64,000 nucleotides of DNA. It comes from Cupriavidus taiwanensis (GTDB lineage: Bacteria > Pseudomonadota > Gammaproteobacteria > Burkholderiales > Burkholderiaceae). This document shows positions 8,758 to 18,493 of this stretch, piece after piece. Each line of letters begins with the position of its first letter. Position 1 is the stretch's first letter. The notes beneath the pieces were generated by a model. That model worked only from the letters and a program-made list of their open reading frames with translations, ran no database searches and had not been told where the DNA came from. The stretch is taken from NCBI RefSeq assembly GCF_900250115.1, contig NZ_LT984804.1, positions 1,255,301-1,319,300 of the forward strand, read 5' to 3'. A program made the translations under genes and the position numbers.

Positions 8758-9780
8758 ATGAAAATTAACAATACGCCATATTTTAAAATTTCACGGCGCG
8801 ATTCAGATAGTCTTGTTGTTGCGTTTAGTTCCATTAATACACCACCTGGAAAGTTTCGCTTTAGCCGCCAACTCGAGGAAAGGGGTGTTAATGTTATTTA
8901 CCTGAATTGTGAAAATAATAGTTGGTATCTGGATGGGGTTCCGGGATTGGGAGATACGTTGGAGGATGCCGCCGCTGCTCTCCGCGACGTTATTCGCAGC
9001 GAGTTTCCAAAATGCAAAGTATATGCGTTAGGGTCATCTATGGGGGCAGCCGGACTCATAGGTATGCTACATAATGTAGAACTGGAGGGAGCATTCGCCT
9101 TCTGCCCAGAAATAGAGTTGTTTGGCGAACATACATTTAGTTCAAAGTATTTCCACGGCCGATTTCAATCCAAAAAGGACTATTTTGGGGAGCTGAAATC
9201 GTTCCGTAATCTGACCATATTCTATGGTGAGGAATGTGAGCCGGATCTTCGTCAAATACGACTTCAACTCGACCGTGGTTTTGGAAATATTCGTACGATA
9301 GCGAACGAAGGGCACGGGGTCGTGGAGGCTATTTATCTCACTGAGGGATTGCACTCGGTTTTAGATGGGCTCTTGTCTGCGAAGGCACCTAATCCAAAAG
9401 TACTATCTTTTGGAGACGTTTCGATGCATCCAGGTGCTTGCAGCGTTCTTTGGAGAGCGTATAAATCTTGGCGCTCTCCAGGGGCTGCTTTATTACGAAA
9501 GGATCTGCTGGCATATGTCGAACGGACTCCTCCCAGCACCAGCTACTACCCCAATATCCTGTACTGGCTGAGTCGCTGCACCGAAGATGGAAAAGAGAGT
9601 GCTGAGTGGATAACCCGCGCATTCTTTGCAGCACCTAGTTCCCTGAGGACTGCGCATAGATTTTTTCAGTGCGTTAGGCCTGGGGATGATTTGAGAAAGC
9701 TATATAAATTTCAGTTCCTCGATAAGTTTGGGCAGCAGTACGTTGACAACACACGGGCAAAACTATTTCATGAACTCTAA
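8758..9780 (+). CDS. Alpha/beta-hydrolase-like protein of the serotype-specific capsule region
   Basis: A 340-residue protein not recognised as a named family member. The N-terminal 200 residues look like an alpha/beta hydrolase: the nucleophile elbow ALGSSMGAAG puts Ser94 in a GxSxG context, Asp163 lies in EECEPD, and His186 in ANEGHGVVE, giving a plausible catalytic triad. Ester or amide hydrolysis, for example removal of acyl groups from the capsule, is an inference. The C-terminal 140 residues are helical in character and of unknown role. The coding DNA is visibly AT-rich compared with its neighbours, as is usual for serotype-specific capsule genes gained by transfer. Its stop overlaps the next gene by 11 bases. 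No signal peptide is seen, so it probably acts in the cytoplasm. Confidence 0.75.
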   Translation: MKINNTPYFKISRRDSDSLVVAFSSINTPPGKFRFSRQLEERGVNVIYLNCENNSWYLDGVPGLGDTLEDAAAALRDVIRSEFPKCKVYALGSSMGAAGLIGMLHNVELEGAFAFCPEIELFGEHTFSSKYFHGRFQSKKDYFGELKSFRNLTIFYGEECEPDLRQIRLQLDRGFGNIRTIANEGHGVVEAIYLTEGLHSVLDGLLSAKAPNPKVLSFGDVSMHPGACSVLWRAYKSWRSPGAALLRKDLLAYVERTPPSTSYYPNILYWLSRCTEDGKESAEWITRAFFAAPSSLRTAHRFFQCVRPGDDLRKLYKFQFLDKFGQQYVDNTRAKLFHEL

Positions 9781-12700
9781 TAACTTCAAAGCGGTCGTTA
9801 TTTGTTGCGATTTTCTGATGACCCGCCCTGAGACGCAACGATACCATCACTCCTGGTTCATGCGACTTCTCTCCCGTGCTCTGTCGTCAGCGCTAGATTG
9901 TTCCATCGGAGAATTCATTTGTGAAAATGAATCGGGTGCTGTCGCTCGGAAGGAGTTTTTTCGTCGGAGTGGTATTGAGCTGAATGTGGATTCAACCCAT
10001 TTTTATTTCGACCCTAATAGCATTACTGATGAGTCCGTAGATTACTTGAAAAGCAATCTTGAGGGTAGTCTGATCGTTGGTTACGAAATATCTGAAGAGA
10101 CGCGGAATATCATTGCTCGTGCTGGTTTGATATATGTTGATATTTGGTTGCATCCCATAAGGTTCATGGATGACAACTTTTTTGCATTTAAATCAAATTC
10201 ACCCGAGATAAATTCAAGACTGCAAAAATCATCGCTCGATACTCGGGTATTTGGTCTTTACGCTGATAAGCTAAGGATTCAATCCGTCATGGGGTGGAAT
10301 AAGTTTAAAAAATCCCTTGAGAATAAGCTCGTTGATGGCTCTTGCCTTTTTGTGGGGCAAACGCTTACAGATAAGGCTGTGTGCAAACGTGGCAAAATGC
10401 TCAACGTTTTAGATTTCAAGGAAGAATTTGCCGGGCTGACAAAAAACCATAGGCATGTCTATTTTTCGAGACACCCGCTGCTTAAGGGCGGCGACGAGGA
10501 CCAGTTGGCATTTTTGAAGGAGTTTAAAAATGTCTCGCTTGTGTCCGAACCGGGCTACAAACTACTGTGCGTGGATGCGATAGAGAAGGTTGCGGCGATC
10601 TCTTCTTCGTTGGTCTATGAGGCGAGCTATTTTTCGAAGCAAACCGAGTATTTTTATAGGCCAATAGTTCCAGTTAACGAATTGGAAGGTGATGGTGGCT
10701 ATTTTTCCCTTTATCATAAACTCCACAGACCTGATTTTTGGGAGCAATTATTTCTTGGTATTATCCAAACACGGAAGAATGTGCCGCAGTATGATTTTCT
10801 GCGAGGGGAGAATACCTATAGGGATATGCTTTCTCTGTATTACAACAATCACGTTTTTGATAGGTCTCAATACGTATATTCGAAGCTCGATGCAGGCGCG
10901 CTAAAGAAAGAGCCAGCCGCAGCAAAAAAAGAAGGTCTTCCCGTATCGGGTTTGTATTCAAATTCCATTGCGCTGGATAGGATAAAAAAGCAGATTGACG
11001 GATTCGATGTAATCTCCTTCGACCTTTTCGATACATTGGTGGAGCGGAGTGTCGGCCGACCTTCAGATGTTCTACGAATTGTCGGCGAGCATGCCTGCGC
11101 GAAGTATGGCGTCGATGCGGACGCATTTGTGAAGGCGAGGCAATCGGCAAAACAGTACAGCGCATTTCAAGAAGAGACTCCACTCGTAGACAGATACGAG
11201 ATACTTTGTCGCAATCTTTTGCTTCCCGTAGAAGCTAAGACGGACTTGTATGAAAAGGAACTTGAGGTCGAACGTGCTCTGCTGCACCCGCGTACCATTG
11301 GTATTGAGTTGGTGAAATTTGCACGATCAAAAGGCAAGCGAGTGATCGTTGTATCCGACACGTATTTTAATCTTCAATTCGTTAGCGAAATAATCGAAAA
11401 CTTGAAGATTTCAGTGGATTGCGTTTACGTGTCTTCGGACTTCGATGAAACAAAAGAGAGCGGTAAGTTGTATGCTACCGTGAAGCTCAAAGAGAATGAT
11501 GCGAGAATTCTCCATATAGGGGATAGCTTGCGGTCCGATTATCATAGTGCAAAAAAGGCTGGTATTTCTGCAGTATGGTTGAAATCAAACTTCGATCAGA
11601 TCAAATCGTCAATCCTTGGTTTCAAGGAGCTGGATGGTAAATGTTCGAGTTTGAGGAATGGGGTTATTCAGCGTAATCTCGCAAAGTATCCGGTTATTGC
11701 CAATAACCCCGGCTACTCGCAAGGCAAGGCATACAATTTAGGTTATAACGTAATCGGCGATGTACTGCTGGGATATGTCAGTTGGATTGTCGATCGGGCG
11801 AGAGTGGATAAGGTATCTAAAATCTATTTCCTCGCGCGTGACGGGAAAATTGCTTACCGAATCTACAACGTCTTGAAGAAGATGGCCCCCGATCTGGTGC
11901 CGCCGGCGCATTACCTTTTGGCTTCACGCCGTGCCTTGCGCGTTGCTTCACTCCAATCAGAGCAAGACGTGCGCGATGAGGTGGATGTGTTTCTGAGCGA
12001 GATTTCAAAAATTCGCCATCGAGTGGATTTGGCCACCCATCTATCGTCAAGGTTCGGTTTGCCTGCTACGAAGCTCGCGGAGATTGGACTGCCTATACAT
12101 TTCGAGGTTGAAAGCGGTAAGGGCATGTTAGCTCTACGAGAGTTTCTCGCATCGGTTCTCTTTGTGCAGGGCGTGCTAGAAAATGCGCAGCGTGAGAGGG
12201 AATCTTATCTTTCGTATTGTAAGGAGCATGGGCTTTCCGTGGACTCTGATGACAGAGTTGCCTTTGTTGATATTGGTCATAATGGGACTTTGCAGAGCAG
12301 TCTGGCAAAATTGCTTAGGCTGCAGAACACTATTGGCTACTATTTCTGCACATACACGAAAATCGATGATGTTCTCGGTATGGTTCCGGGCTCGCATAAG
12401 GGCTTCGGGTATTATCGCGATAGACTGGCGCCATCCGACAGAAGCGAAGATTACATCAAATATGCACTTTTGATCGAAACAATATTTTTGAGTTCGGATG
12501 ATAGTTTTGTATGCTTCAATCGTTCGAGTGAAAATGTACTCGAGCCGGTCTACTTAAAAATTGACGGCGAGCAAAAACGTAAGGGGTTAGCTGTCGATCT
12601 TCATAAGGGCGTTGTGGCCTATTCGATCGATTTTTGTAATGAGGCGGCAAAAGTTCTGCCGATGTCATTCGATTGGATTTCCAAATTGGCGACGATCGGA

Positions 12701-13126
12701 TCCGTCGAGCGGCTATTTAATTTATTTAAAAAGCCGGATTGGCGCGATGCGAGCATTTTTTCTGGAGTTGTCCTGGAAAATTATTTTTCGGGAAGAGATG
12801 TGCGATATATTGTCCCGCCATTGGATAACCTGGGTGCGATTGCGCTGTGGAGAGAGGGGGTTCAGATATTGAAGGCGCAGAATAAGGCTGAAGATCCCGT
12901 AAGGAAGGAGGCGCAGACTCCAGCTCATACAGGCCGAATGCGACAACTTGGGTGTGACCTCGCTGTCCGAGCGATGGACCTTTTTATTGTTCCGGCAGGA
13001 ATCATGGTTGATGATCGTCGTAGGAGAAAGTACCTGCGCGATAAGAATAGATTTTATTTGGATTCGCGGCACGAACTGCTTCGAATGATTTGGAAGGGAT
13101 CTCGATATTCAAAAGTGATGTCGTAA
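9770..13126 (+). CDS. Large multidomain capsule-synthesis protein with HAD phosphatase domain
   Basis: An 1118-residue protein encoded by AT-rich DNA. Three regions can be seen. Residues 1 to about 400 contain patches (YFSRHPLLKGGDED; a later stretch VAAISSSLVYEASYF) that resemble the C-terminal lobe of KpsC/KpsS-like GT-B transferases. Residues about 412-625 are a complete HAD hydrolase domain: motif I FDLFDTLVERS, motif II VIVVSDTYF, a Lys region, and motif IV HIGDSLRSDYHSA. The last 490 residues (with KIYFLARDGKIAYRIYNVL and VAFVDIGHNGTLQSSLAK) match the tail seen in large HAD-type proteins of surface-polysaccharide loci. It is one of only two genes between kpsD and kdsA, so it is the main candidate for building the capsule repeat. 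The exact reaction is unknown. The ATG at 9770 overlaps the preceding gene. Confidence 0.75.
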   Translation: MNSNNFKAVVICCDFLMTRPETQRYHHSWFMRLLSRALSSALDCSIGEFICENESGAVARKEFFRRSGIELNVDSTHFYFDPNSITDESVDYLKSNLEGSLIVGYEISEETRNIIARAGLIYVDIWLHPIRFMDDNFFAFKSNSPEINSRLQKSSLDTRVFGLYADKLRIQSVMGWNKFKKSLENKLVDGSCLFVGQTLTDKAVCKRGKMLNVLDFKEEFAGLTKNHRHVYFSRHPLLKGGDEDQLAFLKEFKNVSLVSEPGYKLLCVDAIEKVAAISSSLVYEASYFSKQTEYFYRPIVPVNELEGDGGYFSLYHKLHRPDFWEQLFLGIIQTRKNVPQYDFLRGENTYRDMLSLYYNNHVFDRSQYVYSKLDAGALKKEPAAAKKEGLPVSGLYSNSIALDRIKKQIDGFDVISFDLFDTLVERSVGRPSDVLRIVGEHACAKYGVDADAFVKARQSAKQYSAFQEETPLVDRYEILCRNLLLPVEAKTDLYEKELEVERALLHPRTIGIELVKFARSKGKRVIVVSDTYFNLQFVSEIIENLKISVDCVYVSSDFDETKESGKLYATVKLKENDARILHIGDSLRSDYHSAKKAGISAVWLKSNFDQIKSSILGFKELDGKCSSLRNGVIQRNLAKYPVIANNPGYSQGKAYNLGYNVIGDVLLGYVSWIVDRARVDKVSKIYFLARDGKIAYRIYNVLKKMAPDLVPPAHYLLASRRALRVASLQSEQDVRDEVDVFLSEISKIRHRVDLATHLSSRFGLPATKLAEIGLPIHFEVESGKGMLALREFLASVLFVQGVLENAQRERESYLSYCKEHGLSVDSDDRVAFVDIGHNGTLQSSLAKLLRLQNTIGYYFCTYTKIDDVLGMVPGSHKGFGYYRDRLAPSDRSEDYIKYALLIETIFLSSDDSFVCFNRSSENVLEPVYLKIDGEQKRKGLAVDLHKGVVAYSIDFCNEAAKVLPMSFDWISKLATIGSVERLFNLFKKPDWRDASIFSGVVLENYFSGRDVRYIVPPLDNLGAIALWREGVQILKAQNKAEDPVRKEAQTPAHTGRMRQLGCDLAVRAMDLFIVPAGIMVDDRRRRKYLRDKNRFYLDSRHELLRMIWKGSRYSKVMS

Positions 13127-13147
13127 TAAATATCGTTGATTAATTGA

Positions 13148-13999
<852 letters not shown>

Positions 14000-14012
14000 T
14001 GGAGCTGATCTC

Positions 14013-15302
14013 GTGTTGAACGGGGAAAAGGTTCGAGTCGCCATCGTTATTCCGGCACGCTATGGATCAACGCGCCTGCCGGGAAAGCCGCTTGCGGATA
14101 TTCTGGGCAAGCCTATGGTTCAGCACGTCTACGAACGTGCGTGCCAGGTGTCGGGCGTTCACGCCGTCTTGGTAGCCACCGACGATGCACGTGTGGCAGA
14201 GGTGGTGAAAGGCTTTGGCGGCCAGTGTGTCATGACCTCCCCTGACCATCCCTCGGGCACGGATCGTCTCGCGGAAGTGATGGCGCACGTGGCTGCGGAT
14301 ATCTACATCAATCTGCAGGGCGATGAGCCGCTGGTTCGGCCTGAGGACATTGCCAGGCTGGCCGCGGGCATGCTAGACGACGCATCGGTGCAAGTCGGTA
14401 CGCTCTGCCACGGCATCGATGGAGACGAGGCGCTCAACCCGAACTCGGTGAAAGTTGTCCTGGCCTCGAACGGCGATGCGCTGTATTTCAGCCGGTCACC
14501 GATCCCGTACCCGCGTGATGCGGAGGCGGCCACCTACCTCAAGCACGTTGGCGTGTACGCATATCGCCGCGAGGTGCTGGCGGCGTACGCGGAGTTGCCC
14601 CAGCCCATGGTCGAGCAGGCAGAGAAGCTCGAGCAACTGCGATTGCTGGCAGCAGGCATGCGTATTCGTGCGTTCGAGGTTGCCCCTACCGGCCCGGGCG
14701 TGGATACGCCGGAGTGCCTTGCGCGCGTGCGGGCGCTAATGGCGGGCGAGCAATCCGCGTTGCCGCCGTCGCTGGCCGATGTTCGTCTTGTGATCACCGA
14801 CGTGGATGGCGTTCTGACCGACGGTGGCATCTACTACGACGCCACCGGTGAGTGCCTGAAGCGCTTCCATGTGCGCGACGGCCTCGGTATCCGTCTGCTG
14901 GAAGAGAACGGCGTGCGCGTGGCAGTCCTGTCCGGCCGCGACTCGGAAACACTGCGTAAGCGTGTGGCCGACCTTGGCGTCACGATTTTCCAGTTTGGTG
15001 TCAGGGACAAATTTGCTGCTTGTCGCGCGCTGATGGCCCAAGCGGACGCAACGCCTGAGCAAACCGTTTGTATCGGCGATGACAGCATCGACCTGCCCGC
15101 CTTTGCGGCATGCGGTCTGTCGTACGCCGTCGCGGATTCGGCCAGCTATGTGAAGGCGCGCGCGACGGGTGCGCTGTCGACCCGTGGTGGAGAGGGTGCG
15201 TTCCGTGAACTGGCTGATGCCATTCTGCTTGCGCAAGGGAAGGCGCAGGTCTTTGGTACGGCTGAGGGTTTTGCCACGGTGATGTCTGGCGTCGCGCAAT
15301 AG
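14013..15302 (+). CDS. KdsB-KdsC fusion: CMP-Kdo synthetase plus Kdo-8-P phosphatase
   Basis: A 429-residue fusion of two Kdo-pathway enzymes that are normally separate. Residues 1 to about 245 are 3-deoxy-manno-octulosonate cytidylyltransferase (KdsB): IPARYGSTRLPGKPL, SGTDRLAE, NLQGDEPLVRPEDI and the end segment GVDTPECLARV. Residues about 255-425 are Kdo-8-phosphate phosphatase (KdsC), a HAD enzyme without cap: ITDVDGVLTDGGIYYD, VAVLSGRDSETLRKRV, GVRDKFAACRAL and CIGDDSIDLPAFAACG. The steps they catalyse are the third and second of the pathway, so the fusion skips the free Kdo exchange. Start is GTG 14013 with GGAG 8 bases upstream; the gap to kdsA is 13 bases. No stop or frameshift lies between the domains. 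Confidence 0.93.
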   Translation: MLNGEKVRVAIVIPARYGSTRLPGKPLADILGKPMVQHVYERACQVSGVHAVLVATDDARVAEVVKGFGGQCVMTSPDHPSGTDRLAEVMAHVAADIYINLQGDEPLVRPEDIARLAAGMLDDASVQVGTLCHGIDGDEALNPNSVKVVLASNGDALYFSRSPIPYPRDAEAATYLKHVGVYAYRREVLAAYAELPQPMVEQAEKLEQLRLLAAGMRIRAFEVAPTGPGVDTPECLARVRALMAGEQSALPPSLADVRLVITDVDGVLTDGGIYYDATGECLKRFHVRDGLGIRLLEENGVRVAVLSGRDSETLRKRVADLGVTIFQFGVRDKFAACRALMAQADATPEQTVCIGDDSIDLPAFAACGLSYAVADSASYVKARATGALSTRGGEGAFRELADAILLAQGKAQVFGTAEGFATVMSGVAQ

Positions 15303-15360
15303 TCGAGCCCGACTGACAAGTAGAACGAACAGCAACAATAACAAGCGGGGAATGAGAGAA

Positions 15361-16323
15361 ATGACTGGGGTCATTACATTGGCACGCAATGTCGTTGCCG
15401 CGGAAATGCAGGCACTGGATCGCATGTCGAGCCGTATCGACGCAGCCTTTGAAAAGGCGATCGACACTATCCTGGGTGCCCGCGGCCGGGTGGTTGTCGT
15501 CGGCATGGGCAAGTCGGGCCTGATCGGAAAGAAGATCGCTGCCACCATGGCATCGACCGGGACGCCGGCATTTTCCGTGCACCCGGGCGAAGCATTCCAC
15601 GGCGACTTGGGCATGATCAAGCCCATCGATGTGGTGCTGATGATCTCCAACAGCGGAGAAACGGAAGAGCTGATCCGTATTCTGCCGTTCCTGAAGCATC
15701 AGCAGAACCCGGTGATCGCGATGACCGGGAAGGTCAATTCAACGTTGGCCAGGCATAGTGATGTTGTGCTGGATATCTCGGTCGAGCGGGAAGCGTGCAA
15801 CAACAACCTGGCGCCCACCAGTTCGACAACTGCAACGCTGGTAATGGGTGATGCCCTTGCGGTGGTGCTTTCCGTGAACCGCGATTTCCAGCCGGAGGAT
15901 TTCGCGCGTTTTCACCCCGGTGGAAGTCTCGGCCGGAGGCTGCTGACTCGGGTCGCAGACGTGATGCACAAGGAAAATCTGCCGATCTGCAAGCCGGAAG
16001 CTTCTTTCCGCGATGTTGTGCATGTCATCAACCGGAGCCGTCTTGGTATGGCATTGGTGATGGAGGGCGACACGCTCCATGGCGTCGTCACGGACGGAGA
16101 TGTCCGCCGCGCGTTCGATTCGGATTACGACTACAAGGCGATCCGCGCCAGGCAAATCATGTCGACCGACCCGAAGCTGGCTTCCCCCGATGAGCGCTTT
16201 GCCGACGCGGAAGCGCGGATCCATGCAGCGCGGATTGGGGCACTGGTAGTCAAGGATGATTCGGGGCGCGTAGTCGGCATCCTGCAGATTCATGACCTGG
16301 GGACCGATGAGCCTTCCGTCTGA
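15361..16323 (+). CDS. kpsF: Arabinose-5-phosphate isomerase (KdsD/KpsF)
   Basis: A 320-residue enzyme interconverting ribulose 5-phosphate and arabinose 5-phosphate, the first step of Kdo synthesis. The N-terminal SIS domain shows VVVVGMGKSGLIGKKIAATMAS, SVHPGEAFHGDLGM and ISNSGETEELI; two CBS domains follow from about residue 205 (DVMHKENLPICK; QIMSTDPKLASPDERFADA). The length is normal for KdsD/KpsF/GutQ. Two ATGs are possible (15352, 15361); the later one is preferred because a G-rich Shine-Dalgarno ends 10 bases before it. In this context it is the capsule paralogue (KpsF). With kdsA and the kdsBC fusion it completes Kdo activation within the locus. The end overlaps kpsC by 17 bases. Confidence 0.93.
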   Translation: MTGVITLARNVVAAEMQALDRMSSRIDAAFEKAIDTILGARGRVVVVGMGKSGLIGKKIAATMASTGTPAFSVHPGEAFHGDLGMIKPIDVVLMISNSGETEELIRILPFLKHQQNPVIAMTGKVNSTLARHSDVVLDISVEREACNNNLAPTSSTTATLVMGDALAVVLSVNRDFQPEDFARFHPGGSLGRRLLTRVADVMHKENLPICKPEASFRDVVHVINRSRLGMALVMEGDTLHGVVTDGDVRRAFDSDYDYKAIRARQIMSTDPKLASPDERFADAEARIHAARIGALVVKDDSGRVVGILQIHDLGTDEPSV

Positions 16324-18388
16324 GGGTGCCATCGGCATTCTTTCCCACGGCATTCGCCGCATTGAACACCTCTCCGCCTTTCTTGGCGAAGCGGTGATTG
16401 CGGTGCATCCGCTGCGGGGTGAACGTGCGCCGCTCACAGGCATTGCTGCCTGGGGGCGGCGGCCGACCGCACGCAAGGCGCAAGCGTTCGCTCGCTCGCG
16501 CGGCATCAAGCGCTTCCTGTGCCTGGAGGATGGATTCCTGCGATCGCTGCATCCGGGGGCGTCGTCGCAGACTTGCTCGCTGGTTGTGGATGACCTTGGC
16601 ATCTATTACGATGCATCGGGGCCGTCCCGGCTTGAGGCCATGGTCTCCATGCCCGTCACGCAAATGGAGCGGGCAAGGGCGCAACGTCTGATCGAGCGTT
16701 GGCGTGCGGGCGGAATTTCCAAGTACAACTATGCGCCAGCGTCTGCAAAGTTGCCGGCGGAGCCGTACGTCCTGGTTATCGACCAGACCGCCAACGATGC
16801 CTCTGTCCAGTTTGGCATGGCTGGTGGCAGCAGCTTCCGGCGCATGCTGGAGTCTGCGCTGTTGAATTACCCGGACTGCCAGATCGTTGTCAAGGAACAC
16901 CCCGAGGTCGCACTCGGACGCAAGCGGGGCTATCTTGGCAGCATTCTCGACGCGGGCAATTATCCGCGCGTGGTGCGGTTGCAGGAGGACATACACGTCG
17001 TTCCGCTGATTCGGCAGGCGCGGGTGGTGTTTGTTGTCACATCGCAAGTGGGCTTCGAAGCTCTCCTTCACGGCAAGACCGTACATACCTTCGGTATGCC
17101 GTTCTACGCTGGCTGGGGACTGACCAACGACGATCTGCCGGGGCCGTCCAGGCGTCATCCGGTATCGCTGGAGCAACTGGCATTTGCTGCGCTGGTCCGG
17201 TACACGCGCTATGTCCTGCCACATTCCGGCAAGTGCTGCGAGGCGGAAGATGCGATCGACTATCTGGCGTTGCAACGCCAGATGCGCCAGCAGTTCCCTG
17301 AGCAACTGCATGCGGTCGGATTTTCGCGCTGGAAGCGCCCGATCTTGCGGGATTTCCTGCAAGGAAACGAGATTGTCTTTCATCGGAACCTGGGCGCGGT
17401 TCCCCACGGCACGACCGTTGTGCGTTGGGGCCGGGCGATCGACACGTCAGCTCGCCCCGACCTTTCCGTGATTACCGTGGAGGATGGCTTCCTTCGTTCT
17501 GTCGGATTGGGCGCACAGCTGATCCGGCCACTCTCGTGGGTGTTCGACCGCACCGGCATTTACTACGACGCAACCAGGGAGTCCGACCTGGAACAGCTGT
17601 TGGCAAGTGCGGAATTCGATGCCGAGACGCGCTCCCGCGCTGCCCGCCTCCGGCAATCGATCATCAATGCTGGCCTGACAAAGTACAACGTTGGTGCGGG
17701 AACCTGGAGCCGTCCGGCGGCGGTCCGCAAAGTCATCCTGGCCGTAGGTCAGGTGGAAGCGGATGCTTCTCTCCGGTTCGGAGCCCCCGGCATCCGCACC
17801 AATCGCGCGCTGCTTGCGGCTGTACGAGCAGAAGCGCCAGATGCCTACATCGTCTACAAGCCGCATCCGGATGTCATGACCGGTTTGCGTGGAGACCGCG
17901 ATGCCGAGACGGAGCTTGCGGCGCTGTGCGACGAAGTCGTGTCCGATTGCCCCATGGATCGTTTGATTGCGGCTGTCGACAGCGTGCACGTGCTGACGTC
18001 CTTGGCGGGTTTCGAGGCCCTGTTGCGTGGCAAGCCCGTCACGACGCACGGTGCGCCGTTCTACGCTGGCTGGGGCTTGACCGACGACAGATGCGAAATA
18101 CCTCGTCGGTGCCGCCAGCTTTCGCTCGATATGCTCGTAGCGGGAACGCTGATCCTGTATCCGCGCTACGTTTTGCGCAATGCGCGGGACAGCTTTGCCA
18201 CTCCCGAGCAGGCGGTTGACCACATGTTGACGTGGCGCAATGAGGCGCCAACGACGGGTGAGCGATTGTTGCAACGCTGGATGCAGCCCGTGCTCAAGCC
18301 ATGGACCCGCTGGCGCGATGCGGCCGCGGGTGGGCGAAACGCGGCGGAGCAGAAGTCACGGCGGAGCCGGGCAGGCCCAGGGCGATAG
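16307..18388 (+). CDS. kpsC: Capsule beta-Kdo transferase KpsC (tandem transferase domains)
   Basis: A 693-residue cytoplasmic glycosyltransferase that, with KpsS, builds the poly-beta-Kdo linker on phosphatidylglycerol on which group 2-type capsules are exported. The two homologous halves are obvious by eye: FLCLEDGFLRSLHPG with DDLGIYYDASGPSRLE in the first half, and VITVEDGFLRSVGLG with DRTGIYYDATRESDLE in the second. Each half ends with a variant of FYAGWGLT. KpsC proteins are about 675-715 residues, so it is full length. The start at ATG 16307 lies inside the kpsF end and has GGGGA 4 bases before it; five more residues are possible at 16292. The last 40 residues are Arg/Gly-rich and not conserved. 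Confidence 0.93.
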   Translation: MSLPSEGAIGILSHGIRRIEHLSAFLGEAVIAVHPLRGERAPLTGIAAWGRRPTARKAQAFARSRGIKRFLCLEDGFLRSLHPGASSQTCSLVVDDLGIYYDASGPSRLEAMVSMPVTQMERARAQRLIERWRAGGISKYNYAPASAKLPAEPYVLVIDQTANDASVQFGMAGGSSFRRMLESALLNYPDCQIVVKEHPEVALGRKRGYLGSILDAGNYPRVVRLQEDIHVVPLIRQARVVFVVTSQVGFEALLHGKTVHTFGMPFYAGWGLTNDDLPGPSRRHPVSLEQLAFAALVRYTRYVLPHSGKCCEAEDAIDYLALQRQMRQQFPEQLHAVGFSRWKRPILRDFLQGNEIVFHRNLGAVPHGTTVVRWGRAIDTSARPDLSVITVEDGFLRSVGLGAQLIRPLSWVFDRTGIYYDATRESDLEQLLASAEFDAETRSRAARLRQSIINAGLTKYNVGAGTWSRPAAVRKVILAVGQVEADASLRFGAPGIRTNRALLAAVRAEAPDAYIVYKPHPDVMTGLRGDRDAETELAALCDEVVSDCPMDRLIAAVDSVHVLTSLAGFEALLRGKPVTTHGAPFYAGWGLTDDRCEIPRRCRQLSLDMLVAGTLILYPRYVLRNARDSFATPEQAVDHMLTWRNEAPTTGERLLQRWMQPVLKPWTRWRDAAAGGRNAAEQKSRRSRAGPGR

Positions 18389-18493
18389 TGGCGGACGGCA
18401 CCGGCCTGTAGCTGCGCCAGAACAATAGGGCGGCAACGGGCAAGAAACAAAGAAGGCATTGGCGGAAAACAAGTGCAGCGTGAGGGTCGGGAA

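Noticed and set aside
8758..13126. AT-rich island considered as a mobile element
   Set aside because: No transposase, integrase, terminal repeat or target duplication is visible. The low GC is usual for serotype-specific capsule genes.
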